This document shows, piece by piece, positions 29,673-37,824 of a stretch of DNA of 64,000 bases. The notes under the pieces were generated by a model. The model ran no database searches. It had not been told where the DNA came from and saw only the letters and a program-made list of their open reading frames with translations. The position numbers and the translations under genes are program-made. The DNA comes from Thiothrix litoralis (GTDB lineage: Bacteria; Pseudomonadota; Gammaproteobacteria; Thiotrichales; Thiotrichaceae). Every line of letters begins with the position of its first letter. Positions within the stretch are counted from its first letter, which is position 1. The stretch spans positions 372,001 to 436,000 of the forward strand of contig NZ_CP072801.1 in assembly GCF_017901135.1 (NCBI RefSeq), read 5' to 3'.

Positions 29673-30880
29673 CTAGATAGCTGACTGACTTCGGCGAGTT
29701 CCTGCTTCATCGAGAGGCGTAATGCCCCATCTCCACAGGCTAACAAGCGGTGTCCCCGCTCTTTGACATTGATCGCGCCGACCACATCGGCGTTATTTTC
29801 GTAGCCACATTCCACACACGCAAACACCGCTTGGCTCTGGCGGTTATCCGCCGACACATGCCCGCAACCGGGGCAGGTTTGGCTGGTGTACTGCGGCGGC
29901 ACCGCAAACAGCATTCCGCCATTCCATGTCGTCTTGTAGTCCAACTGCCGACGGAATTCCCCCCAACCTTGGTCAAGGATGGCTTTGTTTAAGCCCGACT
30001 TTGCCGCCACGTTCTTGCCGGGGTTTTCTGCCGTGCCTGCCGCTGATTTTGACATATTGCCTACCTGCAAGTCTTCGACGAACACTACCGCGTGGTTTTG
30101 GCTGATTGTATTCGTGGCTTTGTGCAGGAAATCGCAGCGGGTATAGGCGATTTTCGCGTGAAGTTTTTGGACGCGGGCTTTCGCCTTTTTCCAATTATTG
30201 CTGAACTTTTGTTTATGCGCCATGCGCCGTTGGTATTTGGCAAGCTTGGCTTGTGTTGTCTTGAAGCTGTTGAGCGGGGCAATGTAGCTGCCATCCGAGA
30301 ACGTGGCAAAACGGGCGATGCCCAAGTCGATGCCGATGCTCGTGGTGGCGGTGGGGGTTGGCTGCTCCACTTCCCGTTGGGTTTGGATGCTGACAAACCA
30401 TTTGCCGCCCTTGCCGGACACGGTGACATTGCGTAATTCACCCAACACCTCGCGGCTGTTACGGTAGCGTATCCAGCCCAGTTTGGGCAGGAAAAGGCGA
30501 TTGTTACGCTGATCGAGTTTGATTTGTTTAGGGTCGGGATAGCGGAAATTGTTGCCGCTGCCTTTGCGCTTGAAGCGAGGAAAATCGGCACGTTTGGCGA
30601 AGAAGTTTTGGTAGGCCTTGTCCAAGTCCTTTAGTGCGTGCTGCAACGCCTGTGAGGGGGAATCCTTTAGCCACGTCTGCCCCGCTTCGCGTTTCCAAAC
30701 GGGCAGGTTGGCTGCCATGGCCACGTAACCGATGAACTTTTCACCCGCAGCATGGTTGGCTTGCTGCAACGCTAACGCTTTGTTGTAAACAAAGCGGCAC
30801 GATCCCGCGTAACGGCGTAGGTTGCGCTGTTGCTCGCCGGTGGGCTTCAGTTCGTATTTAAAGGCTTGGCGTCGTTGCAT
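29666..30880 (-). CDS. tnpB: TnpB, RNA-guided nuclease of an IS605-type element
   Basis: 404 residues from the ATG at 30880 (MQRRQAFKYEL), the normal size. TnpB proteins are compact omega-RNA-guided DNA nucleases related to Cas12. The helical/WED N-terminus (RRYAGSCRFVYNKAL, PRFKRKG) leads to a split RuvC domain: GIDLGIARFATF (Asp), VVFVEDLQVGNM (Glu) and NADVVGAINVKERG (Asp), with the zinc ribbon CPGCG...CVECG between the last two. All catalytic residues are present. The IS inserted in the last codons supplies a new stop (TGA at 29666-29668): the protein ends SQLSSV instead of the reconstructed SQLSS, so it is intact, but its right end and predicted omega-RNA 3' part are now 1.8 kb away. Confidence 0.93.
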   Translation of the reverse strand: MQRRQAFKYELKPTGEQQRNLRRYAGSCRFVYNKALALQQANHAAGEKFIGYVAMAANLPVWKREAGQTWLKDSPSQALQHALKDLDKAYQNFFAKRADFPRFKRKGSGNNFRYPDPKQIKLDQRNNRLFLPKLGWIRYRNSREVLGELRNVTVSGKGGKWFVSIQTQREVEQPTPTATTSIGIDLGIARFATFSDGSYIAPLNSFKTTQAKLAKYQRRMAHKQKFSNNWKKAKARVQKLHAKIAYTRCDFLHKATNTISQNHAVVFVEDLQVGNMSKSAAGTAENPGKNVAAKSGLNKAILDQGWGEFRRQLDYKTTWNGGMLFAVPPQYTSQTCPGCGHVSADNRQSQAVFACVECGYENNADVVGAINVKERGHRLLACGDGALRLSMKQELAEVSQLSSV

Positions 30881-31518
30881 GAGGTTAAGGATAGGTTGAA
30901 ATCTCTGCCTTGTGCGCCTGAATCCACCGTAAATGCGGGTTTCAGCCGACAAACGGAAGAGGCGCAGCGATGCTGCCCTCGCTCTGCATCCTCGCCCTGA
31001 AGGACGAGGTTTTACGCGAAAGACGGATAAAACGGCGACGATTTTCGATCTGCTGACCACAGGCAAGTATTACTTTTTATCGCGTCCGCGCCGTTTCGGC
31101 AAGTCGCTGACACTTTCGGTGATCAAGTATCTTTACGGTGGGCGGCGTGATTTGTTTACGGGCTTGTCGATCGAGCCGCAGTGGGACTGGAACAAAACGC
31201 ATCCGGTGCTGCATATTTCGTTCAGTGATATTGGTTACAAGACCTTGGGGCTGGAAGCAGCAATGCTCTCCGAATTGCAGTGACTCAGTGCAAAATGGGG
31301 TATTGAACTGCGTGAAGCAGGCATTGCCCGCCAGTTTCGTGAACTGTTACGTGGTGGTCAGCTCGTTCATTCATCAAGCATAGCTCAGACCGTGGCAGTT
31401 GCAAGCCCGTGAACAGTTACCTTGAGGACTTGTCTATAAGGAGATGGTGATAGCCATGTTTAGTGGAACTGTTGCGGGTGCAATTGCAGCACTTGTTGGA
31501 CGAGCAGGAACAGCAAGC

Positions 31519-31696
31519 ATGACTACACAACTCGACCGCTACGATTGGCAAATTCTCCGCATCCTGCAAGACAACGGGAGCATCAGCAATCAGGATTTGG
31601 CTGACAGCATCGGCCTTTCGCCCTCGCCCTGCCTGCGCCGGGTACGCATTCTGGAAGAAGCTGGTTTCATCACCGGCTACCGGGCGTTGCTGGCGA
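31519..31696 (+). pseudogene. Lrp/AsnC-family regulator, N-terminal fragment only
   Basis: About 58 codons encode a clear Lrp-type helix-turn-helix (LDRYDWQILRILQDNG, NQDLADSIGLSPSPCLRRVRILEEAGFITGYRALL). Homology stops at about 31693, where the frame runs into the antisense of dctM's 3' end; the ligand-sensing RAM domain is missing. An open frame continues to 31782 but encodes unrelated residues. The break lies within a few bases of the dctM stop, pointing to a deletion or rearrangement junction. Confidence 0.85.
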
Positions 31697-33292
31697 TCAT
31701 TTCTCAAACTGGAAATTCAGTTCGTTACTGTCTTTCTTGGCTGGCTCCGGCGTTTTTGCTGGCTCCTGCCCATCCAGACTGAACTGCAATTCGTTGCTAC
31801 CTGAGCCTGAACTTGCGGCGGGTTTATTGCTTTCCATCTGGAAATTGATTTCCTGTCCTTGTGGAATGGCCGCATGGCTCTTATCCATCAACGCAGTCAC
31901 CAAACCCGGCGAGAACATCACGATCAGCGTCATGATCATTTGCAAGCCTACCCACGGCAACGCACCCCAGTAAATGTCGCTGCTTTTCACCTCTTTCGGT
32001 GCAACCCCACGCAAATAGAACAGTGCAAACCCGAACGGTGGATGCATGAACGAGGTCTGGATATTCACGCTCAAAGTAATCCCGAACCAGATTAATGCCC
32101 CAGTCGCCGCCGCCTGTTCATTGCCGCCGAAACTCGCCAGCAATACGGGCGTGAGAATCTTCTGCGCGACAGGTGCAAGCAAAGGCACGAGGATGAACAC
32201 AATCTCAAAAAAGTCGAGGAAGAACGCGAGGAAGAAGATGAACAGGTTGACGATCAGCATGAAACTCATCCAGCCGCCGGGTAAATCCGAGAACAGACTT
32301 TCGACCCAGTGACCACCATCCACGCCCTGAAACACTACCGAAAACGTGGTTGCACCAATCAGGATGAACACCACCATCGAGGTAATACGGGCGGTATTTT
32401 TGTAAGCCTGTTTAATCAGGCTCCACCATTCCGCCGTACCACCGAGTTGTTGGCGACGCATAAAGGCTAGAAACACCGCACCCATTGCGCCCATCGCACC
32501 GGATTCGGTCGGAGTAGCAATGCCCAGCATGATCGTGCCCAGCACCAGAAAAATCAGCACAGCGGTGGGAATAATGCCGCGCAAGGCTTTTTTCCACAGT
32601 GCCGAACCCTTCAGAGTAATCTCGCTTTCAGGAATCCCCGGCAACCAAGCTGGTTTAATGCGGGTAAGGAAAAACGTGTAGAGCATGAACAGGCTGATTT
32701 GCATGAGTGCTGGAATCCACGCGCCCAGGTACATGCTGCCCACATCCGCACTCGCCGTCGGTGTTTTCAACTGGTCGGCAAGGATAATCAGTACCAAGGA
32801 TGGCGGCACAATTTGCGCAATCGTCCCCGAAGCTGCCAGCACCCCGGTGGTGTAACGCATGTTGTAACCGTAACGCATCATCACCGGCAGTGAAATCATC
32901 GCCATAGCGATCACTTGCGCTGCCACCGTGCCAGTAATCGCACCCAGTACGAAGCTCACCAGAATCACCGAATAGCCTAAGCCACCGCGCACGCGCCCGA
33001 ACAATTGCCCCATCGAATCGAGCATGTCTTCGGCGAGACGGCTGCGTTCCAGCACCGCGCCCATAAAGGTGAAAAACGGTATCGCCAATAGCAATTCATT
33101 CGCGATGACGCTACCAAAAATCCGCTGCGGAATCGCTTGCAAAAACGACAGCGTGAAAAAGCCCATTTCAATCGAAATGAAGCCAAAAAATAGCCCGACC
33201 GCCATCAGTGAAAAGGCTACGGGGAAGCCGACCAGCATGAATAAAACCAGCCCGCCGAACATTAGCAGCGGCATCATTTCCAGTGTAATCAT
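31697..33292 (-). CDS. dctM: TRAP transporter large permease
   Basis: 531-residue, 12-plus-helix inner-membrane subunit that drives solute uptake with the Na+ or H+ gradient. Family features: N-terminal LLMFGGLVLFMLVGFPVAFSLM, FFTFMGAVLERSRLAEDML, GTVAAQVIAMAMISLPVMMRYGYN, GTIAQIVPPSLVLIILAD, IATPTESGAMGAMGA. It is longer than usual: a hydrophilic C-terminal tail of about 55 residues carries three related motifs (EINFQME, ELQFSLD, ELNFQFE) in a Pro/Ser/Lys-rich stretch. Start overlaps the dctQ stop by 4 nt (ATGA). The tail ends exactly at the junction with the truncated Lrp gene. Confidence 0.95.
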   Translation of the reverse strand: MITLEMMPLLMFGGLVLFMLVGFPVAFSLMAVGLFFGFISIEMGFFTLSFLQAIPQRIFGSVIANELLLAIPFFTFMGAVLERSRLAEDMLDSMGQLFGRVRGGLGYSVILVSFVLGAITGTVAAQVIAMAMISLPVMMRYGYNMRYTTGVLAASGTIAQIVPPSLVLIILADQLKTPTASADVGSMYLGAWIPALMQISLFMLYTFFLTRIKPAWLPGIPESEITLKGSALWKKALRGIIPTAVLIFLVLGTIMLGIATPTESGAMGAMGAVFLAFMRRQQLGGTAEWWSLIKQAYKNTARITSMVVFILIGATTFSVVFQGVDGGHWVESLFSDLPGGWMSFMLIVNLFIFFLAFFLDFFEIVFILVPLLAPVAQKILTPVLLASFGGNEQAAATGALIWFGITLSVNIQTSFMHPPFGFALFYLRGVAPKEVKSSDIYWGALPWVGLQMIMTLIVMFSPGLVTALMDKSHAAIPQGQEINFQMESNKPAASSGSGSNELQFSLDGQEPAKTPEPAKKDSNELNFQFEK

Positions 33293-33825
33293 TGCTCTGG
33301 CCTCTCGTAATGGGTATCAAGCTGAATATCGCCTTTGAGTGCGGCGAAGCGTTTCACCAGTTCCGACAAGCCTTGCAATACCAGCATGAAAAAGCCCAGC
33401 GGCAGGATGAATTTGATCGGGTAACGGGGTAAGCCACCGGCATTGCTGGAGTGTTCCAGAATGTCCCACGAGGGTAAAAATAGCGTGCTCCATGACAGCC
33501 ATGCGAATAAGGCGCAGGCAGGTAGCAGGAAAACCACCAGCCCGAAAATGTCGATCCACAAGCGGGCGCGATCGGAGACATTGCCGTAAATGATGTCGAC
33601 GCGCACATGTCCGTTTTGTTGGAGTGTGTAAGACGTGCCCAGCATCACGGCTGCACCAAACAGATACCACTGCAATTCCAGTGGCCAGTTATTGCTGAGG
33701 TCAAAGCCATAGCGGAGCAGGGCATTGCCAGCACTGACCACACAGGCGAGCAAGATGAGCACATTGGCAAGTTGCCCAAACCAGCGATTGACGGTGTCAA
33801 CGGCATGAGAAAATGTTAGTAGCAT
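33289..33825 (-). CDS. dctQ: TRAP transporter small permease
   Basis: 178-residue, four-helix subunit that pairs with DctM. Typical pattern: VDTVNRWFGQLANVLILLACVVSAGNALLRY, then NNWPLELQWYLFGAAVMLGTSYTLQQNGHVRVDI, and a C-terminal LPLGFFMLVLQGLSELVKRF. The ATG at 33825 is chosen: a longer frame (to 33879) would translate a palindromic repeat element (SPLAGEG), which is not part of the family. Coupled to dctM by an ATGA overlap. Confidence 0.93.
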   Translation of the reverse strand: MLLTFSHAVDTVNRWFGQLANVLILLACVVSAGNALLRYGFDLSNNWPLELQWYLFGAAVMLGTSYTLQQNGHVRVDIIYGNVSDRARLWIDIFGLVVFLLPACALFAWLSWSTLFLPSWDILEHSSNAGGLPRYPIKFILPLGFFMLVLQGLSELVKRFAALKGDIQLDTHYERPEQ

Positions 33826-33831
33826 GGTGAA

Positions 33832-33882
33832 GAATACCCCCATCCCCAGCCCTTCCCCCGCAAGGGGTGAAGGGAGCAAGAG
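33832..33882. repeat. REP-like palindromic element between dctP and dctQ
   Basis: Contains CCCTTC-CCCC-GCAA-GGGG-t-GAAGGG (33850-33874), a 10-bp stem with one bulge and a GCAA loop. On the minus strand it reads as the common proteobacterial intergenic palindrome whose translation is SPLAGEG. Its position inside the dctP-Q-M transcript suggests it stabilises or partly separates the abundant dctP message from the permease genes (inference). Confidence 0.7.
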
Positions 33883-33888
33883 GTTTAA

Positions 33889-34995
33889 TTACAGCTTCTT
33901 GGCGAAGGCGAACTTGGCGTAGGATTGTTCCGCTACGCTGAACCATTGCGCTTGGTTATTGCGGAACACTTTCCAGTCGTCGTAAATCTTTTTGAACTTG
34001 GGGTTGGCCTTGGATTCTTCTTCGTAAGTTTCCACGGTGGCTTTAAAGCAAGCCTCCATGATTTCGTCGCTGAACTGGCGCAGTTTCACATCGCCTTGCA
34101 ACAGGTTGGCGAGGGCTTGCGGGTTGTTGGCGTCGTACTTGGCCTGCATGTCGTTGTGCGCTTGTTGGCAAGCAGCTTCCCATGCCGCTTTGTACGGCTC
34201 GGGCAGTTTTTCCCACTGTTCCTTATTGACGTAGAAGGACATTTGCGGGCCTGCTTCCCACCAGCCGGGGGTGTAGTAGTTTTTGACGATTTTGGCGAAA
34301 CCCAGTTTTTCGTCGTCGTAAGGGCCTACCCATTCGGCAGCGTCAATCGTGCCTTTCTCCAGTGCGGGGTAAATGTCGCCACCGGGCAATTGTTGTGGCA
34401 CGACACCCAACTTGCTGAGTACGCGCCCGGCAAAACCACCGACGCGGAATTTCAAGCCTTCCAGATCCTTGACGGTGTTGATTTCCTTGTTGAACCAGCC
34501 GCCCATTTGTGTGCCAGTATTGCCGCCCATGAAGTTGACGACGTTGTATTCGGCGAACAGTTCGCGCATCAGTTTCATGCCGTTACCGTGCAACATCCAT
34601 GCTGTTTGCTGGCGCGAAGTCAGGCCGAAGGGCACGGCGCAATCAAACGCTAATGCGGGGTTTTTGCCGAAGTAATAGTAAGAAGCGGTGTGTCCGGCTT
34701 CGACGGTGCCGTTCTGGATGGCATCGAGCACTTGCAGGCCGGGGACGATCTCGCCTGCTGCAAATATTTTGACGGTGAATTTACCACCCGTGATTTTATC
34801 AAGCGTCGCTGCGAGTATGTCGGATGCACCGTAAATGGTGTCGAGCGATTTAGGGAAACTGGAGGTCAAGCGCCAGGTAACCGTGGGTAAGTCAGCCGAT
34901 TTGGCGTCATCGGCGGCAAGCAGGGTGGCTGGAGCAGCAGCGCCAAGGGTTGCGGCGCTGATAGCTGCTTGTTTCAGGAATGAACGGCGTTCCAT
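33889..34995 (-). CDS. dctP: TRAP transporter substrate-binding protein, DctP/TakP-like
   Basis: 368-residue periplasmic receptor that hands solute to DctQM. The N-terminus MERRSFLKQAA followed by a hydrophobic stretch is a Tat-type signal (RRxFLK). Family features: WRLTSSFPKSLDTIYGASDILA, the conserved arginine in LKFRVGGFAGRVL that binds the substrate carboxylate, and LPGGDIYPALEKGTIDAAEWVGPYDDEKLGF. The last pattern is typical of TakP-like receptors for 2-oxo acids or lactate, so an organic monocarboxylate is the likely ligand (inference). First gene of the dctPQM operon. Confidence 0.93.
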   Translation of the reverse strand: MERRSFLKQAAISAATLGAAAPATLLAADDAKSADLPTVTWRLTSSFPKSLDTIYGASDILAATLDKITGGKFTVKIFAAGEIVPGLQVLDAIQNGTVEAGHTASYYYFGKNPALAFDCAVPFGLTSRQQTAWMLHGNGMKLMRELFAEYNVVNFMGGNTGTQMGGWFNKEINTVKDLEGLKFRVGGFAGRVLSKLGVVPQQLPGGDIYPALEKGTIDAAEWVGPYDDEKLGFAKIVKNYYTPGWWEAGPQMSFYVNKEQWEKLPEPYKAAWEAACQQAHNDMQAKYDANNPQALANLLQGDVKLRQFSDEIMEACFKATVETYEEESKANPKFKKIYDDWKVFRNNQAQWFSVAEQSYAKFAFAKKL

Positions 34996-35042
34996 AGTAT
35001 CTCCTTTCTCTCGTTAGTAGTGCAAGGCATGAGTGTAGCGCA

Positions 35043-35048
35043 TATAAT
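35043..35048 (+). promoter_or_regulatory. Probable -10 element of argG
   Basis: A perfect TATAAT, 33 nt before the argG start and in the divergent spacer with dctP. The matching -35 (about 35020-35025) is poor, so the promoter may need an activator. Confidence 0.5.
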
Positions 35049-35081
35049 GCCCCGTTTCGATTATCATACGGGAACACAGAC

Positions 35082-36302
35082 ATGACGCAATCAGTCAAGA
35101 AAGTCGTGCTGGCCTACTCAGGCGGGCTGGATACTTCCATCATCGTCAAGTGGCTGCAAGAAGTTTACGGGTGCGAAATCGTCACCTTCACTGCTGACAT
35201 CGGTCAGGGCGAAGAGGTCGAGCCAGCACGTGCCAAAGCTTTGGCGATGGGCATCAAGCCAGAAGAGATCTTCATTGAAGATTTGCGTGAAGAATTCGTG
35301 CGCGATTACGTGTTCCCGATGTTCCGCGCCAACACCATTTACGAAGGCGAATACCTGCTGGGTACATCCATTGCCCGCCCATTGATTGCCAAGCGTTTGA
35401 TTGAAATCGCCAATGCAACCGGCGCGGATGCGATTTCCCACGGTGCGACCGGCAAAGGCAATGACCAGGTACGTTTCGAGTTGGGTGCGTATGCACTGAA
35501 ACCGGGTGTGAAAGTGATTGCGCCGTGGCGCGAATGGGACATGAATTCCCGCGAAGCCCTGATGCAGTACGCCGAAAAGCACAATATTCCGGTCGACTTC
35601 AAGAAGGCAGGCAAGAAATCCCCGTATTCAATGGATGCCAACCTGCTGCACATTTCCTACGAAGGCGGTCCACTGGAAGACCCGTGGTTTGAAGCCGAAG
35701 AAGACATGTGGCGTTGGAGTGTTTCCCCGGAAACTGCCCCAGACAAACCTACTTACGTCGAAATCACCTTCCGCAACGGTGACGCAGTAGCGCTGGATGG
35801 CGTAGAAATGTCACCTGCCACGATTCTGGAAACCCTGAATAAAGTGGGCGGTGCAAACGGTATCGGTCGTCTGGATCTGGTCGAAAACCGTTACGTCGGT
35901 ATGAAATCACGCGGCTGCTACGAAACCCCCGGCGGCACAATCCTGTTGCCTGCGCACCGTGCGATTGAATCCCTGACGCTTGACCGCGAAGTGGCGCACC
36001 TGAAAGACAGTCTGATGCCTAAATATGCCGAACTGGTCTACAACGGCTACTGGTGGAGTCCTGAGCGTGAAATGATGCAGAAAATGATCGACGCATCTCA
36101 GACACACGTCAACGGCGTGGTTCGCATGAAACTGTACAAAGGTGCTGTCACGGTCGCCGGGCGTAAATCGGACGACAGCCTGTTTGACGCGGCTATTGCC
36201 ACCTTTGACGACGACGGCGGTGCATACAACCAGAAAGATGCAGAAGGCTTCATCAAGCTGAATGCACTGCGTCTGCGCATTGCTGCGGTAAAAGGCCGTT
36301 AA
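35082..36302 (+). CDS. argG: Argininosuccinate synthase
   Basis: Joins citrulline and aspartate with ATP to give argininosuccinate in arginine synthesis; cytoplasmic. 406 residues of the standard short (non-E. coli) type. The N-type ATP pyrophosphatase P-loop AYSGGLDTS is at 10-18; further markers are [37 protein letters not shown] and [10 protein letters not shown]. Start ATG 35082. The next gene, slyX, begins 4 bp after its stop, so the two may share a transcript. Confidence 0.98.
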   Translation: MTQSVKKVVLAYSGGLDTSIIVKWLQEVYGCEIVTFTADIGQGEEVEPARAKALAMGIKPEEIFIEDLREEFVRDYVFPMFRANTIYEGEYLLGTSIARPLIAKRLIEIANATGADAISHGATGKGNDQVRFELGAYALKPGVKVIAPWREWDMNSREALMQYAEKHNIPVDFKKAGKKSPYSMDANLLHISYEGGPLEDPWFEAEEDMWRWSVSPETAPDKPTYVEITFRNGDAVALDGVEMSPATILETLNKVGGANGIGRLDLVENRYVGMKSRGCYETPGGTILLPAHRAIESLTLDREVAHLKDSLMPKYAELVYNGYWWSPEREMMQKMIDASQTHVNGVVRMKLYKGAVTVAGRKSDDSLFDAAIATFDDDGGAYNQKDAEGFIKLNALRLRIAAVKGR

Positions 36303-36306
36303 TCTC

Positions 36307-36510
36307 GTGGATGCACGTTTGGAAAAGCTGGAACTCCTGTTCATGGAACAGGAGCAAACCCTTGAAGCCTTGAGCCGCCAGATTTACCTGCAACAGCAGG
36401 ACATCACGCGGGCGTTATTGGAAATCGAGCGTCTCAATGAAAAGCTCAAATCCATTACCCCGTCTGCGGTCGGCAGTCAGGCCGATGAAACCCCGCCGCC
36501 GCATTATTGA
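36307..36510 (+). CDS. slyX: SlyX-family coiled-coil protein
   Basis: 67 residues: a short two-stranded coiled coil (RLEKLELLFMEQEQTLEALSRQ, then TRALLEIERLNEKLKSI) and the family's C-terminal PPPHY. Function of SlyX is unknown. GTG start at 36307; the preceding AAAGG is about 11 nt upstream, inside the end of argG. Its stop overlaps rsmJ by one base (TGATG). Confidence 0.88.
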   Translation: MDARLEKLELLFMEQEQTLEALSRQIYLQQQDITRALLEIERLNEKLKSITPSAVGSQADETPPPHY

Positions 36511-37190
36511 TGCTTGAGCGTTACCGGTTAGTCCAAACGCCGCAACGGCTGGAACTACACGACACCCACGATCCCAAAGTGGGTGCCGTTTATGTCGATT
36601 TTGTCGAAGGCAAAGCCCAACATCGCCGCAAGTTTGGCGGTGGCAAGGGTCAAGATATTGCCAAAGCCATTGGGCTTCATAAATTCAAACATCCCCATGT
36701 GATTGATGCTACCGCCGGGTTGGGGCGGGAATCCTTCGTGCTAGCCACGCTAGGCTGTACCGTGACCTTGCTGGAACGTTCCCCGATTGTTCACGCACTG
36801 CTGGCTGATGGTCTCAAACGCGCCCTTGCCAGCGATGACAGTGAGGCCGTTGATATTGCCAGCCGTATGACCTTGTATCTGGCAGATGCACACGTATGGC
36901 TGGGTGCAATGCCTGTAAACGATGTGCCTGATGTAGTTTACCTCGATCCTATGTTTCCAGAGCGGCAAAAGTCTGCGCTGGTGCAGAAAGAAATGCGTTT
37001 TTTTCACGAAGTGGTGGGCGCGGATGAGGATAGCGATGCGTTACTTGAACTGGCCTGTCAGCACGCCAAACGCAGGGTGGTAGTTAAGCGCCCGCGCCAT
37101 GCTCCCGAGCTGGAAGGTTGTAAACCCGCTTTCGTGATTGCTGGGAAAGCGGTGCGTTATGATGTGTATCTAGGGAAAGCAGCTACGTAA
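36510..37190 (+). CDS. rsmJ: 16S rRNA (guanine1516-N2)-methyltransferase
   Basis: 226 residues. SAM-dependent methyltransferase that modifies G1516 near the decoding region of 16S rRNA. Family signatures: VDFVEGKAQHRRKFGGGKGQDIAKAIG, the SAM-binding motif IDATAGLGRESFVLA, LLERSP, and the catalytic VYLDPMFPERQKSALVQKEM. ATG at 36510 overlaps the slyX stop by one base and is preferred over the TTG immediately before it. Compact coupling suggests co-expression with slyX. Confidence 0.94.
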   Translation: MLERYRLVQTPQRLELHDTHDPKVGAVYVDFVEGKAQHRRKFGGGKGQDIAKAIGLHKFKHPHVIDATAGLGRESFVLATLGCTVTLLERSPIVHALLADGLKRALASDDSEAVDIASRMTLYLADAHVWLGAMPVNDVPDVVYLDPMFPERQKSALVQKEMRFFHEVVGADEDSDALLELACQHAKRRVVVKRPRHAPELEGCKPAFVIAGKAVRYDVYLGKAAT

Positions 37191-37291
37191 AAATACGGCC
37201 ATTAATAATAAAATACCAAACCATGCCATGATTCTGAGAATGACCCGGTATAATTGACGTCTTTCATGTGTATTCATAAGGTTAACTAGTT

Positions 37292-37681
37292 GTGGAAAAA
37301 AATCATTTTCTGCTAATCGGCAGCTTGTCTGGAATGCTCGCAGTCATTCTGGGGGCATTCGGCGCACATGGGCTGGAAAAGCTGGTGGATGCCAAGATGT
37401 TGCAACGTTTTCATACGGGTGTCGAGTACCAGTTTTATCATTCATTGGCTTTATTATTGATAAGCATATTGTATAAATTAATAAGAAATAAGTATGTTAT
37501 GTTTGCTGGCTATGCATTCCTGTTAGGCATGGTTTTGTTTTCAGGAAGCCTTTATGCTTATGTTTTAACGGGTGTTAAGGGGTTTGCCATGGTCACTCCC
37601 CTCGGCGGGCTAAGCTTCATGATAGGCTGGGCGTTACTGGCTTTTTCATCAAGAAATTTTACACATACAGAGAAAATATAG
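37292..37681 (+). CDS. DUF423 (YgdD-like) membrane protein
   Basis: 129 residues with four membrane segments and the DUF423 hallmark GAFGAHGLEKLVDAKMLQRFHTGVEYQFYHSLALLL. Function unknown; family members are small inner-membrane proteins. GTG start at 37292 with AAGG 10 nt upstream. Local base composition in the middle of the gene is richer in A/T than its neighbours. Confidence 0.87.
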   Translation: MEKNHFLLIGSLSGMLAVILGAFGAHGLEKLVDAKMLQRFHTGVEYQFYHSLALLLISILYKLIRNKYVMFAGYAFLLGMVLFSGSLYAYVLTGVKGFAMVTPLGGLSFMIGWALLAFSSRNFTHTEKI

Positions 37682-37824
37682 GATAAAGTTATTTCTTATT
37701 GGTATCAATTGAGTTAAGCTTTTTTCAGAGCAAGTGCTGGTCTAGTCGGTGTCACAATAAAATGCAGAAGCAAGCCCTATGCTAACTGGCTAATTTTGGT
37801 TAGGTTGTCCTTGGAATTATCACC

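Larger units (their letters stand above)
27789..31026 (-). mobile_element. IS200/IS605-type tnpB element, interrupted by a second IS
   Basis: The tnpB gene reads on the minus strand. Both ends carry the expected subterminal hairpins with TTCA loops: left end CCTCGTCC-TTCA-GGGCGAGG (31010-30991 on the minus strand) and right end CCCCTTCC-TTCA-GGGAGGGG (27820-27801), each followed by AGGATG or nearly so. No target duplication, as for the family. On the minus strand the left end directly follows TTTTAT, a plausible target/TAM. No tnpA is present, so it depends on a transposase elsewhere. Up to two bases (GG) at each junction are ambiguous. The element is interrupted by an 1,829-bp IS plus its 8-bp duplication. 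Confidence 0.85.
27704..31412 (+). pseudogene. AAA-ATPase/DUF1703-type gene split by nested insertions
   Basis: The 5' part (27704-27788) encodes LPIGIQDFADIREEGYLYV and the 3' part resumes at 31027 with DKTATIFDLL, then KYYFLSRPRRFGKSLTLS (Walker A). Joining g at 27788 to ATAAAAC at 31027 restores an exact GAT (Asp) codon, so the two halves were one gene. This is the start of the widespread AAA-ATPase-like family with a DUF1703 nuclease-like C-terminus. The 3' part reaches an in-frame TGA at 31281-31283; the same frame continues with family-like sequence (SAKWGIELREAGIARQFRELL) to 31412, where similarity fades. The rest of the gene is missing, so it is a remnant with an insertion, a nonsense codon and a lost 3' end. 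Confidence 0.85.

Noticed and set aside
31444-31782. An intact 112-residue Lrp-like regulator
   Set aside because: Only the first about 58 residues after 31519 are Lrp-like; the rest is antisense of dctM.
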